Positions 7,274 through 16,888 of a stretch of DNA of 64,000 nucleotides are shown here, piece after piece. Origin of the DNA: QHVT01 sp036389275. Its GTDB lineage: Bacteria > Acidobacteriota > Thermoanaerobaculia > Gp7-AA8. The notes beneath the pieces are model-generated. The model made no database searches. It was given only the letters and a program-made list of their open reading frames with translations, and was not told where the DNA came from. Each line of letters starts with the position of its first letter. Position 1 is the stretch's first letter. The translations under genes were made by a program, and so were the position numbers. Location of the stretch: positions 1 through 64,000 of the forward strand of contig DASVQE010000065.1 in the NCBI GenBank assembly GCA_036389275.1, written 5' to 3'.

Positions 7274-9741
7274 CGCCGCTCGGCCCGATCGCTTTGATGT
7301 TCGGCCCGATACTCGGCGTCGTCGTACTTGCGGTCGTGCCGCTCTTTCACCACGTACAGCGGGATGAGCGTCTCCTTCCAGACGTCTTCCATCCGCTCGG
7401 CGAAGAGGAAGCGCAACTCGTTGCGAATCTCCTCCGGCACTTCCTGCAGATCCTTCCGGTTTCCCTCGGGCAGGATCACGGTCTTGATGTTGGCGCGGTG
7501 CGCGGCCATCACCTTCTCCTTGATCCCGCCGACGGAAAGCACTTTGCCGCGCAAGGTGATCTCGCCGGTCATGGCGATGTCGTGGCGCACCGGCCGCTCG
7601 CCCATCACCGAGGCGATGCAGGTGGCGATGGCCACGCCGGCGGACGGCCCGTCCTTCGGGATCGCGCCCGCGGGAAAGTGGATGTGGATGTCGTGCTCGG
7701 AGAACTGCCGGTCTTCGATGTCGAGCTCGTGCGCCTTCGAGCGGACGTACGAGTAGGCGGCCTGCACCGACTCGCGCATCACGTCGCCGAGCTGGCCGGT
7801 GACGGTGGTGCGGCCGGTGCCGGGCATGCGCGTGGCCTCGATGAACATGATCTCGCCGCCGACCGAGGTCCAGGCCAGGCCGGTGGCGACGCCGATCTCC
7901 GGATGGCGCTCGGCGAATTCATGCTCGAACTTCGGCAGGCCGAGGTAGCCCTCGATGTCCGCTTTGGTGACGTGGAACGGCTGCGTCCCATCTTCACCGC
8001 CGCCGGCCACTTTGCGGGCGATCTTGCGCAGCACGGTGGCGAGGTTGCGCTCGAGATTGCGCACGCCCGACTCGGCGGTGTAATCGCGGATGATCAGCAG
8101 GATGGCGTCGTCGTCGAGCGTCACCTGCTCGGCGCCGAGGCCGTGGTTCTCGAGCAGCTCCGGAATGAGGTGCTTCGTGGCGATGGATAATTTCTCGTTT
8201 TCCGTATATCCGGAAAGACGGATGACCTCCATCCGGTCGCGCAGCGGCCCCGGAATGTTATCGAGCACGTTCGCGGTGCAGACGAAAAGCGTGTGGGAGA
8301 GGTCGTACGGGATCTCGAGATAGCGGTCGACGAAGGCGTGGTTCTGCTTCGGGTCGAGCACTTCGAGCAGCGCCGATGACGGATCGCCGCGGAAGTCTTT
8401 TCCGATCTTGTCGATCTCGTCGATCATGATCAGCGGGTTGTTCACCGCGACCTGGATGTAGCTGTTGATCAGCTTTCCCGGCATCGCCCCGATGTAGGTT
8501 TTGCGGTGTCCGCGGATTTCCGACTCATCGGTCACGCCGCCAACAGCCATGCGCACGAACTTCCGCCCGAGGGCGTCGGCGATGGCGGCGCCGAGCGAAG
8601 TCTTGCCGACGCCGGGCGGCCCGACGAAGCAGAGGATCGGACCTTTCAGATCGCCCTTGAGCTTGAGCACCGCGAGAAACTCGAGCACGCGCTCTTTGAC
8701 TTTTTCCAGGCCGTGATGGCGCTGGTCGAGGATTTCCTCCGCCTTGACCAGATCGAGCCGATCCTCGGTGTGCTGCGTCCACGGCATCTGCAGCACCGTG
8801 TCGAGATGACCCTTGATCACCGCGTAGTCGGAGGAGGACTGCGAGAGCTGCCCCATGCGCGTCACTTCGCGGCGGAGCGTCTGTTTGTGATCGTCGGCGA
8901 GCGGCAGCGCCTCGATGCGGTCGCGGTACGTGTCGGCCTCGCGCTCCGCGGCGTTCGTCTCGCCCAGCTCGTCCTGGATGATGCGGAGCTGCTCGCGCAG
9001 GTAGTTCTCGCGCTCGCGGCGGTCGATGGAGGTCTGGATCTGCCGCTGCAGCTCGCGGTCGACGGTGGCGCGGCCGAGGTCGCGCTGGATCCAGTCGATC
9101 AGCAGCTCGATGCGCTCGACCGGATTCACGGTCTCGAGCAGGAGCTGTTTTTCTTCGAGCGGAAAGTTGACGAAGGAAGAAAGGAGATCGGCGAAGGTGT
9201 CGGGACCTTCGTCCATGTTGCTGCGGACGACGTTCAGCAGCTCGCTCGAGTACTTGGTGTCGCTCTCCACGAGCTTCTCGAACAGCGAGAGCGCGCGCAG
9301 CATCATCTGGTCGGTCTTGACGCTCTTCGGGATCGGGCGCGGCGCGACCTCGCGCAGGCGCGCTTCGAAGTAGGGCTCGTTCTGCAGCATCTGCACGAGC
9401 TCGACGCGCTGGCGTCCCTGCAGGAAGAGCTGGTAGCGGTCGGCGGAGAGCGGCAGGCGTTGCACGATCGCGGCGAGCACGCCGATCTGCGCGAGATCGT
9501 CGGGCCGCGGGTTCTCCTTGTCACCCGACTTCTGGCAGAAGGCGGCGATCAGGTTCTGATCGTCCGGGAGGCTCTTGAGCAGCCGCACGTTGCGATCGAT
9601 CCCGACCTGCAGCGAGAGCACGCCGCCGGGGAAGAGCACCGAGGAGACCAGCGGGATGATCGGCAGCCGGCTGGGCACGTCGAGGTCGACCCAGTCGGGA
9701 GCGTTGGAATTCGGTTTCGGGCCGCGCGCTGATTGTGCCAT
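7270..9741 (-). CDS. lon: ATP-dependent protease Lon
   Basis: An 823-aa cytoplasmic AAA+ protease that degrades damaged and regulatory proteins. Domain order: LON substrate-binding domain (about 25-215), coiled coil, AAA+ module with Walker A GPPGVGKTS (374-382, Lys380) and Walker B LIMIDEIDK, and the C-terminal protease domain with catalytic Ser700 (DGPSAG) and Lys743 (GGIKEK). Length is standard for LonA. A 4-bp overlap couples it to the PASTA gene. It heads the leftward cluster, and a 121-bp divergent region with inverted repeats lies upstream. Confidence 0.98.
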   Translation of the reverse strand: MAQSARGPKPNSNAPDWVDLDVPSRLPIIPLVSSVLFPGGVLSLQVGIDRNVRLLKSLPDDQNLIAAFCQKSGDKENPRPDDLAQIGVLAAIVQRLPLSADRYQLFLQGRQRVELVQMLQNEPYFEARLREVAPRPIPKSVKTDQMMLRALSLFEKLVESDTKYSSELLNVVRSNMDEGPDTFADLLSSFVNFPLEEKQLLLETVNPVERIELLIDWIQRDLGRATVDRELQRQIQTSIDRRERENYLREQLRIIQDELGETNAAEREADTYRDRIEALPLADDHKQTLRREVTRMGQLSQSSSDYAVIKGHLDTVLQMPWTQHTEDRLDLVKAEEILDQRHHGLEKVKERVLEFLAVLKLKGDLKGPILCFVGPPGVGKTSLGAAIADALGRKFVRMAVGGVTDESEIRGHRKTYIGAMPGKLINSYIQVAVNNPLIMIDEIDKIGKDFRGDPSSALLEVLDPKQNHAFVDRYLEIPYDLSHTLFVCTANVLDNIPGPLRDRMEVIRLSGYTENEKLSIATKHLIPELLENHGLGAEQVTLDDDAILLIIRDYTAESGVRNLERNLATVLRKIARKVAGGGEDGTQPFHVTKADIEGYLGLPKFEHEFAERHPEIGVATGLAWTSVGGEIMFIEATRMPGTGRTTVTGQLGDVMRESVQAAYSYVRSKAHELDIEDRQFSEHDIHIHFPAGAIPKDGPSAGVAIATCIASVMGERPVRHDIAMTGEITLRGKVLSVGGIKEKVMAAHRANIKTVILPEGNRKDLQEVPEEIRNELRFLFAERMEDVWKETLIPLYVVKERHDRKYDDAEYRAEHQSDRAERR

Positions 9742-9862
9742 TCGTCCTTTGAGCTCCTCGGAGCGACCCGAGGAACTGCTCTACGTTGAGCTACACTGCC
9801 TTGCTCAACCTCACGGGCACGCGAATTGTAGAAAATGCACGCTGGTTGAACAACGTTTGTCG
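9742..9862. promoter_or_regulatory. Divergent lon/PHP intergenic region with inverted repeats
   Basis: Holds the upstream signals for lon (left) and the PHP gene (right). Two symmetric elements are visible: TCCTCGG-N5-CCGAGGA near 9755-9775, and GTTGAGC (9785-9791) with GCTCAAC (9803-9809), 11 bp apart. The second resembles the TTGAG/CTCAA halves of HspR HAIR operators, but the spacing is longer than in that consensus. No clear -35/-10 pair was found. Confidence 0.4.
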
Positions 9863-10846
9863 ATGATCGAAACCGCTGCGTCGGAAAGCTTTGCAGATCC
9901 GACCCTGAAGCGCGCTGACCTCCATTGCCACAGCCGCTTCTCGGTCTTCAAGTATTTCCGCCGCGCCAACACCCGAGACTGCTACAACGCTCCGGAAGAC
10001 GTCTACCGCGTCGCCAAGGAGCGCGGGATGTCGTTCGTCACCCTCACCGACCACGACTCGATCGACGGTGCGCTCTACCTGCTCAACAAGCACCCCGACA
10101 TGAAGGATTTCTTCATCGGTGAAGAGGTGGAAACGTACTTTCCCGAGACCGGCCAGCGCATCCACATCGGCGTCTGGGGCCTGAACGAGGAGCAGCATCG
10201 GGAGATCCAGCGGCTGCGTCCCGACATCCGCGAGCTGATCCCGTACATGAAGTCGCAGCAACTGCTGTTCGGGATCAATCACCTCTTTCAGAACTATCGC
10301 ATGAAGAACGTCGCGGCGCGCTACATCAGCGAGCTGATCGACATGTTCGACATCTTCGAGGTGATGAACGGCGCCATGGCGTCGTTTCACAACCGGATGG
10401 TGCAGCAACTCGTGCAGCACGTGAAGGAGCAGCACGGCAAGCAGATCTCGATGGTGGGCGGCTCCGACGCGCACACGCTCAAGCACGTGGCCAAGGTGCA
10501 CACGGTGTCGAAGGGCGAGACGCCGCAGGAGTTCCTCGACAACGTGCGCGCCGGCAACTGCTTCGCCTGGGGCAGCGAGATGCGCTTCCGCGAGCTGCTC
10601 GCCGACATCTATCTGCTCACCCTCGCCTACCAGAGCGAGATGGGCGCCGATCTCCGCTCGGCGGAGTACACCGCCGTCGACAAGACCATCCAGCTCGCCG
10701 GCCGCCTCGCCTCGATCCCGACGGCGATCTCCGGCCTGCCCGCCGCGGTGACGTCGCTCAACTATCTGAAGCAGATCGTGGTGACGAAGGGGCTGTCGCT
10801 GCGGTTCTCGAAACTGGTCGAGGAGATCCGGCCGGGGCAGCAGTAG
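9863..10846 (+). CDS. PHP-domain metal-dependent hydrolase
   Basis: About 327 aa starting at ATG 9863 (TTG 9857 is possible). It has the four PHP motifs: DLHCHSRF near the N-terminus, LTDHDSIDGA, a central conserved His in GINHLF, and GGSDAHT towards the C-terminus. These supply the ligands of a trinuclear metal centre in phosphoesterases of the PolX/HisK type. The rest lacks polymerase or other fused domains. The substrate is unknown. It is followed after 4 bp by the CPT-like gene, probably in one transcript. Confidence 0.82.
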   Translation: MIETAASESFADPTLKRADLHCHSRFSVFKYFRRANTRDCYNAPEDVYRVAKERGMSFVTLTDHDSIDGALYLLNKHPDMKDFFIGEEVETYFPETGQRIHIGVWGLNEEQHREIQRLRPDIRELIPYMKSQQLLFGINHLFQNYRMKNVAARYISELIDMFDIFEVMNGAMASFHNRMVQQLVQHVKEQHGKQISMVGGSDAHTLKHVAKVHTVSKGETPQEFLDNVRAGNCFAWGSEMRFRELLADIYLLTLAYQSEMGADLRSAEYTAVDKTIQLAGRLASIPTAISGLPAAVTSLNYLKQIVVTKGLSLRFSKLVEEIRPGQQ

Positions 10847-10850
10847 CGGC

Positions 10851-11384
10851 GTGGCGAAGGTCATCGTCCTCAACGGGACGTCGAGCTCCGGCAAGACCAC
10901 GATCGCGCGTGCGGTGCAGGAGCTCGCGCCGCGGCGGTTTCTCAACTTCTCGATCGACAGCATTCTCTACACGCTGCCGCCGCGCGATCTCGAGCGGATC
11001 GTGCGCGGCGGGTCGAGCGACGACCTCGCCGATCTGCATCTGCCGCAACTGGTGCGCGCGTTCTACGCGTGCGTGCGGCAACTGCTCGAGCTCGGGCACG
11101 ATCTGATCGTCGATCACGCGGTGACCGCGGCGTATCACCGGGAGCTGCTGGGCGAGGCGATCGCCTCGCACGAAGTGCTGCTGGTCGGACTCGATTGTCC
11201 GCCGGAGATCCTGCGCGAGCGCGAGCGCGCCCGCGGCGACCGCCGCCTCGGCATGGCCGAAGTGCAAGCGGCGCGCATTCACACGCTGCTCGAGTACGAC
11301 CTGCGCATCGATACGTCGATGACGTCGCCGGAAGAGGCGGCGGCGAGGATCGTGGGGCACGAGTTCCTCGGAGCCGCGCGTTAA
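10851..11384 (+). CDS. Chloramphenicol phosphotransferase-like (CPT) P-loop kinase
   Basis: A 177-aa protein starting with GTG 4 bp after the PHP stop. The N-terminal P-loop GTSSSGKTT, the following FSIDS and the central LIVDHAV strand match the CPT/AAA P-loop family that phosphorylates chloramphenicol in producers and unknown small molecules elsewhere. The C-terminal region contains LEYDLRIDTS, typical of nucleotide or small-molecule kinases. The presence of this gene does not imply chloramphenicol resistance; most homologues have no known substrate. Confidence 0.75.
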   Translation: MAKVIVLNGTSSSGKTTIARAVQELAPRRFLNFSIDSILYTLPPRDLERIVRGGSSDDLADLHLPQLVRAFYACVRQLLELGHDLIVDHAVTAAYHRELLGEAIASHEVLLVGLDCPPEILRERERARGDRRLGMAEVQAARIHTLLEYDLRIDTSMTSPEEAAARIVGHEFLGAAR

Positions 11385-11405
11385 CGCCAGCCGTACAATC
11401 ACCCC

Positions 11406-11861
11406 ATGCGCATCCTCAAACTCGTCCTCGTCGTGGCGGTGCTGGTGGTCGGGTTCAAGGTTCTCGAGCCGCGGCTGCGCGGCGTGACCGGCGCGAAGGA
11501 TCGCGTGGCCGCGATCGCCGGGCGCAGCTCGAGCTGTCCCGATGCGGCGGCGAAAGCGTCGGAGACGTGGGGCAACGGGATCGGGCGGTTCATCAATCCG
11601 CCGTACGACACCGAGGCGTGGTCGCGGTTTCGCGACTCGGTCGACACGAAGATCCGCATCGCCGAGTCGGCGTGCACGTGCGGCGACGAGCCGTGCCGGC
11701 AATCACGCGAGGCGATGTCGTCGCTGCGCGGTCTGGTGAGCGATCTCGACGCCACCATCCGCAACGGCGCGGAGCTGCCGGGCGACGTCGTGCAACGTCA
11801 GGAAGCGATCGACAATCAGATCGAGGCGGCGCGCAACTCCGCGAACAGCGCCACCAACTGA
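11406..11861 (+). CDS. Hypothetical single-pass membrane protein
   Basis: A 151-aa protein of unknown function. The N-terminus MRILKLVLVVAVLVVGFKVL is a transmembrane helix or uncleaved signal; the remainder is hydrophilic and predicted helical. Four Cys residues (one near position 44, and three in ACTCGDEPC around 97-105) could form disulfides outside the membrane. The last 46 bp overlap the convergent mug gene. Confidence 0.65.
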   Translation: MRILKLVLVVAVLVVGFKVLEPRLRGVTGAKDRVAAIAGRSSSCPDAAAKASETWGNGIGRFINPPYDTEAWSRFRDSVDTKIRIAESACTCGDEPCRQSREAMSSLRGLVSDLDATIRNGAELPGDVVQRQEAIDNQIEAARNSANSATN

Positions 11862-12358
11862 TCGCCCTGATAGTTCGCATTGAGGCCGCTCGGATTCGGC
11901 AGCACCCAGATCCGCGTGGCGCCGATGGTCTCCTCCTGCAGCCCGAGCTTCGCCTTCGGCCGCGCGAAGGCGGTGCGATACGCGCCGATGCCGACCACGG
12001 CCAGGTATCGCGGGCGATACCGCTTCACTTTTCGCGCGAGCGTCTTCCCGCCCTCGACCAGCTCCTCCGGCGTCAGCTCGTCGGCCGCGGCGGTCGCGCG
12101 CGCGACGAGGTTGGTGATCCCGCAGCCGTAGCGCAGCAGCTCGCGCTGCTCGTGCGGCGCGAAGAGGCGCGGCGTGAAGCCGGCGCGATGAAGCGTCGGC
12201 CAGAAGCGATTGCCGGGACGGCCGAAGTGACAGCCGATGGCGGCGGTGTAGAGACCGGGATTGATGCCGCAGAAGAGCACCGCCAGATCGGGAGCGATCA
12301 CGTCCGGCAGCGTCTTGCCGCGCGCCGCCTCGAGATCCGCTTTGCCCGGGCGCTGCAA
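11816..12358 (-). CDS. mug: G/U mismatch-specific DNA glycosylase
   Basis: A 180-aa member of the uracil-DNA glycosylase superfamily, Mug/TDG branch. It has the active-site motif GINPG and the C-terminal NPSGLN motif that inserts into the DNA helix. It removes uracil or ethenocytosine opposite guanine and starts base-excision repair. The ATG lies 1 bp after the stop of the leftward outer-membrane-type gene, and the 3' end overlaps the convergent hypothetical gene by 46 bp. Confidence 0.9.
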   Translation of the reverse strand: MQRPGKADLEAARGKTLPDVIAPDLAVLFCGINPGLYTAAIGCHFGRPGNRFWPTLHRAGFTPRLFAPHEQRELLRYGCGITNLVARATAAADELTPEELVEGGKTLARKVKRYRPRYLAVVGIGAYRTAFARPKAKLGLQEETIGATRIWVLPNPSGLNANYQGDQLVALFAELRAASI

Positions 12359-12359
12359 C

Positions 12360-14129
12360 TCAGAAGTTGAGGGCGAGGCCGCCGATGTACTTCTTCGACT
12401 TCCCTTCGGGCGTGAGCGCGTCGACGAGGAACGGCGAGTTCTCGGCGCGAGCCAGCTCGATGCCGAGGAGCAGCTTCAGGTCGACCGGCAGATAGAGCGA
12501 CTGCGACATCCGCACGTGCACGCGCTCGGTGCGGTAATCCTCGCCGCCGTTCTCGCGCGGCTGCTGAATCTCGCGGTAGGCGATGGCCAGGGTCGTGCGC
12601 GTCGGCGTGAACGTCGACTGCAGCTCACCCGTCGCGTAGACCTTCTGCCGCGACGCGAGCGCCGGATCGCGCTGCGCGGCGTTGCCTGCAGACGCGGCGA
12701 CGTCGACGGCGAAGCGGTGCCCGAACTCGCGGCGGTACGCCACGCGCACGTCGCGCCGGATGTCGCCCGACTCCACGAGCAGGCCGTCCCAGAACTGATC
12801 GTCGGCGTCGGCGAAGACCACGCGCAGCGGCGCGTCGACGGCCGTCACCGTGGCCAGCGCGGAGAAGCGGTTCTTCCCTTCTTTCCCGCTGACGATGCCG
12901 AAGGTGTAGGCGTACTTCGGCAGCACGCGTCCATCCTCGGCCCAGAAGACGAGCGCCGGCAGCGCGCCGGACGACGGATCGCGGTCGAGCACTTTGTAGA
13001 GCGCGGAGCCGACCACGGAGGTGTTCTCCGTGATCTTCCACTCCGCGCCGGTGCGCGGCGCCCATTCCTGGCCGTCGACGCCGATGCGGCTGGCCATGCC
13101 GTAATGCAGCATCACGCTCGGCACGACGCTGACGGTGCCGTTCGCGGCGATGTCGGCGGTGCGGAGGATGCCGGCCACCGCGCTGCCGACCGACTCCTGC
13201 GTCACGCGCACGGCGACGCCGAGGTCGTTGCGGCGCGTCTGCAGCACGGTGGTGTTGCCGGCGATCTCGATCAGGTTCGAGGCGTCGGTGGCGTCATGGA
13301 AGAGATTGTCCTGCTGGAAGTAGCGCACCTGCACGCGCGCGCCGCCGTGCTGCCACTCGAAGTTGTGCGCGCGCACGTCGGCCACGCGGTCGTTCTCGTT
13401 GCCGTCGGCGTAGCGCCACGAGCTGCGGGTCGAGGCGACGCGATAGGCGTCGGTCGGCGACGAGCGGAGCTCCATCGACATCACGCTCGACTCGGCCACG
13501 GGCGGTCCGAAGCGCGCCTCGTCGGTCGGGTCTTCGAAGCGCTGCAGGTTGCCGCGGATGCCGACCTGCCAGTTGTCGTTGATGCGGCCCTGCACGCCGA
13601 GGGCGGTCTGGGCGAAGGCGGGATTGGCCGCCTGCCCGGCCACGCCGGTGAGCGACATCATCTCGCCGCGGAGGCGCGGCACGTCATACGCGACCTCGGG
13701 ATTGAGGACGTTGTCGAGCTCGCGCAGGATGTCCGGAGGTAGGGAACCGCGCAGCTCCCATATTTCCTGATTGAGGCCCTTCCGTCCTCCCTTCCCTTCC
13801 GTTTCGAGCTTGAGCGCGACGCGGTGGGTGGCGCGGGTCGGGACGACGGTGGCGATGGCCGGGACGAAGCCCTGCTTGACGGCGATGATCTTGTACATCC
13901 CGGCGCGGAGCGTCGGCATGAGGAACGCGCCGTCGGTGCCGGTGTAGGTTTGCGTGGCGCCGAAGTCCTGCAGGTTGAGGGCGATGACGAGGGCGTTGGC
14001 GACGGGACGGGCGGCGTTGGTGACGGTGCCGAGGACTTGCAGCGCGGCGGGCAGCGGCGCGTCGGAACGCGCGGGCACGGCGAGTATGACGATCGAGGCC
14101 GCAACTGCGATTGCTCGAAACCGGCGCAT
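12360..14129 (-). CDS. Carboxypeptidase-like regulatory domain plus predicted outer-membrane beta-barrel
   Basis: A 589-aa protein started at ATG 14129, which has GGAGGAGG just upstream. It has a signal peptide (about 1-22), then a carboxypeptidase-regulatory-like beta-sandwich (about 30-112, with GTVTNAARPVANALV and TDGAFLMPTLRAGMYKI). The long C-terminal part has alternating amphipathic strands and ends in Phe (GGLALNF), as outer-membrane barrels do. The layout resembles the TonB-dependent-like proteins common in Acidobacteriota, but no TonB box or plug was identified. Function unknown. Confidence 0.65.
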   Translation of the reverse strand: MRRFRAIAVAASIVILAVPARSDAPLPAALQVLGTVTNAARPVANALVIALNLQDFGATQTYTGTDGAFLMPTLRAGMYKIIAVKQGFVPAIATVVPTRATHRVALKLETEGKGGRKGLNQEIWELRGSLPPDILRELDNVLNPEVAYDVPRLRGEMMSLTGVAGQAANPAFAQTALGVQGRINDNWQVGIRGNLQRFEDPTDEARFGPPVAESSVMSMELRSSPTDAYRVASTRSSWRYADGNENDRVADVRAHNFEWQHGGARVQVRYFQQDNLFHDATDASNLIEIAGNTTVLQTRRNDLGVAVRVTQESVGSAVAGILRTADIAANGTVSVVPSVMLHYGMASRIGVDGQEWAPRTGAEWKITENTSVVGSALYKVLDRDPSSGALPALVFWAEDGRVLPKYAYTFGIVSGKEGKNRFSALATVTAVDAPLRVVFADADDQFWDGLLVESGDIRRDVRVAYRREFGHRFAVDVAASAGNAAQRDPALASRQKVYATGELQSTFTPTRTTLAIAYREIQQPRENGGEDYRTERVHVRMSQSLYLPVDLKLLLGIELARAENSPFLVDALTPEGKSKKYIGGLALNF

Positions 14130-14286
14130 GTACCTCCTCCGCGTTTGGCTACGTCGAATGGAAACGCCGCCCCGGCCCTCCCGACTTCCCCGGAGCCCGG
14201 CATTCGGGCTGGTGTGCATGCGGATGGTACACCCAGTTCCGGGGTCGGAGAATTCTGTAACGGGTTGGAAACGGCCGGGAGCGCGC

Positions 14287-14910
14287 TTACTGCTTCGGCG
14301 CCTCGACGATCCGCGCCTGCTCCGGCGGGCGGTACCGCTCGGTGGAGGTGTCGTCGAGCATCTCGAAGGTCAGATAGCGAATGGCGTACTGCCCTTTGCT
14401 CGTGGCGATCTCGATCCGCTGCGGCGCTCCGTTCGCGACGACGAGCTGGACGGTCGCTCCTTCGGCGGCCCGCGTGTAGCGAACGGTGTCGCCGTTGCGC
14501 TCGACGCGCGCGCCGGCCGCTTTCATGAACGCCTCTTCGCAGCCGAATTCGAGCTGCCACCAAAAGTGCGAGTCGACGGCATCGAGCACCGGCGCGTGAA
14601 AGTCGATGCTCGGCCCCGGATCGACGATGTGCTGTCCCGACAGGTCGGCGAGGTTGATCATCCAGATGTCCGGCTCGCTGACGATGATCAGACCGTGCAC
14701 GTGTTCGGCCGGATTCTCCGGCTCCTCGAGCCGCGCGTAACGCGTGCCGAGGCGGTAGAGCGTGCGCGGCTGCGCGGCATACGCGTCGGGCGCGAGGCCG
14801 GGACGTTCCATCGCCGTGACGATCTTCATCGTCCGCTGCGGCGCGCAGTCGGCGAAAAGAGGAGCGGCGCATGCGGAGAGCGCGATTGCGAGGACCGCGT
14901 ATCTCAGCAT
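14287..14910 (-). CDS. Hypothetical exported protein
   Basis: A 207-aa protein when started at ATG 14910, which places a clear signal peptide (YAVLAIALSACAAPLFA) at the N-terminus; a longer frame upstream has no signal. The mature part is beta-rich, with paired Cys residues near residues 21 and 121, and resembles no family I can name with confidence. The 157 bp between its stop and the next gene hold a small hairpin (AGCCCG-N5-CGGGCT, 14194-14210). Confidence 0.6.
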   Translation of the reverse strand: MLRYAVLAIALSACAAPLFADCAPQRTMKIVTAMERPGLAPDAYAAQPRTLYRLGTRYARLEEPENPAEHVHGLIIVSEPDIWMINLADLSGQHIVDPGPSIDFHAPVLDAVDSHFWWQLEFGCEEAFMKAAGARVERNGDTVRYTRAAEGATVQLVVANGAPQRIEIATSKGQYAIRYLTFEMLDDTSTERYRPPEQARIVEAPKQ

Positions 14911-15039
14911 CGCCACGATCGGCGGCGCGGCAGACGCGTGTGCGAGGGCGAGCGGCCGTTCAGGAGAGATGTTCACGGGTGGCCGCATTGTAGGCCGATA
15001 CGCCGGCCGCGGTTGAACCGCGGCCGGCGCGTGCGACCT

Positions 15040-15411
15040 TTACGGCGTGAACCGGGGGAACGGCCCGTCGCCGCCATCCTTCATCGAACCGGCGACCGGC
15101 ACGCGGTGCTCACCATCGGCGTCGTGCACGATCACTTCCTTGACGTCGTCGAAGGCGAGGAACGCCGTGTCCACCACGAAGAAGGTGATCACATCGGGTC
15201 CGATCTCGGGCGGCACGCTGTAGAACGCGAACTGCGGCGGCCAGATGTCGATCGGGAGCCTCTCGAAGAAATTGTGATACCCGCCGCCGGGATTGAAGCC
15301 GACTGCGTAGAGGCGAACGCCCGTGCGCAGGCGGACAGCGGTGTATTGCGCGCGGCCGAGGTGCTTGGCGTTGCGCTCAGCAAGTTCGGTGCTGCTGCGG
15401 TTTTCGTTCAT
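15040..15411 (-). CDS. Hypothetical protein
   Basis: About 123 aa. ATG 15411 is chosen because GGAGGA lies six bases before it. No signal peptide or transmembrane helix. The middle is rich in aromatic and glycine residues (NPGGGYHNFFERLPIDIWPP), followed by beta strands (VITFFVVDTAFLAF). I do not recognise the family. It lies between pyk and the exported hypothetical gene on the same strand. Confidence 0.55.
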   Translation of the reverse strand: MNENRSSTELAERNAKHLGRAQYTAVRLRTGVRLYAVGFNPGGGYHNFFERLPIDIWPPQFAFYSVPPEIGPDVITFFVVDTAFLAFDDVKEVIVHDADGEHRVPVAGSMKDGGDGPFPRFTP

Positions 15412-15459
15412 CGATGTTCCTCCGAGCATTAGAGGGACCCGACCCGTCGATTCCGCGCC

Positions 15460-16887
15460 TCAGTCCCGCACCCGATGCACCCGCAACAGATTCGTCTTCG
15501 CCCGTTGATAGATCGGTGATCCCATCAGGATCACCAGCCGGTCTCCGGGGCGGACGATGTCCTTGGCCAGCAGAAAGTCATCGACGCGCTCGACGATCTG
15601 TTCGTGGAACTCGCCGGCGTCGCGCATGACGAAGGGTTGCACGCCCCACAACAGGCTCATGCGGCGGGCGACCCAGCTCGATGGTGTCAGCGCGATGATC
15701 GGGACGCGCGGGCGGAACTTCGACATGAGGCGCGCGGCGAAGCCGGTCTGGGTGAAGACGACCAGGTACTTTGCCTCGAGTTGCTCGGCGGCATAGTTGG
15801 CCGCGCCTGCCAGCGCATCCGTAAACTCGTCCGTCTCCGACGATTTCTTGAATGGCGCACGCTCCCACGTGACGTGCTGCCGGCTGGCCTCGGCCGCGAA
15901 GACGATGCGCGCCATCATCTGCACCGCCTCCACTGGATACTTGCCCGACGCCGTCTCGGCCGAGAGCATCACCGCATCGGAGCCGTCGAAGATGGCGTTC
16001 GCCACATCCGAGGCCTCGGCGCGCGTCGGCCGCGAGTTCGTGGTCATCGACTCCAGCATCTGCGTGGCGGTGATGGCGAAGCGGCCGAAGCGGCTGGCCG
16101 TCGCGAGAATCTTCTTCTGCACGATCGGCACGGCTTCGGGCGGCAGCTCGACGCCGAGGTCGCCGCGCGCGACCATCACGCCGTCGCTCTCCTCGAGGAT
16201 CTCGTCGAGGTTGTCGATGGCCTGCGGCTTCTCGAGCTTGGCGATGATGTTGATCTCGCTGCCGCCGTACCCGCGCAGCAGCTCGCGCAGCTCGACCAGA
16301 TCGCCGCGGCGGCGGATGAACGACGCGGCGATGTAGTCGAGCTGTTGCTCGACCGCGAAGGCCACATCCTTCTTGTCCTTCTCCGTGATCGCCGGACTGG
16401 TCAGCTCGGAGTCGGGGAAGTTCATCCCCTTTTTCGACGAGATCGGCCCGCCGTGAATCACGCGCGTGGTGACGTGCGTGTCGTCGACCGTGGTCACGAC
16501 CAGCTCGACCAGCCCGTCGTTGATGAGGATGCGCTGCCCGGTCTCGACCTCGCGCGGCAGCGGCGTGAACGGAGTCGAGACGAGCTTCGCGTTCCCCAGC
16601 ACCGGCTGCGTGCCGATGACGAAGGTCTGTCCCGCCTCGAGGTACTGCACGCCTTCGACGTCGCCGATGCGCAGCTTCGGTCCCTGGATGTCGCCGACGA
16701 TGGGGATGTAGCGGCCGAGCTCCGTGGCCACGTCGCGGATCGTGTGCACCAGCCGCGCGTGCTCTTCGTGCTTGCCGTGCGAGAAGTTGAGACGGAAGGC
16801 ATCGACGCCGGAGGTGAGGAGACGATGGATCATCTCCTCGCTGCTCGACGCCGGGCCGAGGGTCGCGAGAATTTTCGTGCGGCGCAT
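15460..16887 (-). CDS. pyk: Pyruvate kinase
   Basis: A 475-aa glycolytic enzyme transferring phosphate from PEP to ADP. Signatures: TKILATLGPAS at the N-terminus, RLNFSHG (PEP/K+ site), the B domain from about 70 to 165, the EKPQAIDNLDEIL region ahead of GVMVARGDLGVELP with its Mg2+ ligands, and a C-terminal allosteric domain ending in KTNLLRVHRV. The start is 1 bp from the DAHP synthase stop, so PEP consumption in glycolysis and in aromatic biosynthesis are co-transcribed. Confidence 0.97.
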   Translation of the reverse strand: MRRTKILATLGPASSSEEMIHRLLTSGVDAFRLNFSHGKHEEHARLVHTIRDVATELGRYIPIVGDIQGPKLRIGDVEGVQYLEAGQTFVIGTQPVLGNAKLVSTPFTPLPREVETGQRILINDGLVELVVTTVDDTHVTTRVIHGGPISSKKGMNFPDSELTSPAITEKDKKDVAFAVEQQLDYIAASFIRRRGDLVELRELLRGYGGSEINIIAKLEKPQAIDNLDEILEESDGVMVARGDLGVELPPEAVPIVQKKILATASRFGRFAITATQMLESMTTNSRPTRAEASDVANAIFDGSDAVMLSAETASGKYPVEAVQMMARIVFAAEASRQHVTWERAPFKKSSETDEFTDALAGAANYAAEQLEAKYLVVFTQTGFAARLMSKFRPRVPIIALTPSSWVARRMSLLWGVQPFVMRDAGEFHEQIVERVDDFLLAKDIVRPGDRLVILMGSPIYQRAKTNLLRVHRVRD

Positions 16888-16888
16888 C

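Noticed and set aside
9785..9809. HspR HAIR operator upstream of lon
   Set aside because: The half-sites resemble TTGAG/CTCAA but the spacing is several bases too long for the HAIR consensus.
10851..11384. Antibiotic resistance by chloramphenicol phosphorylation
   Set aside because: Only the broad CPT-like P-loop family can be seen; most members have no such activity and there is no resistance context.
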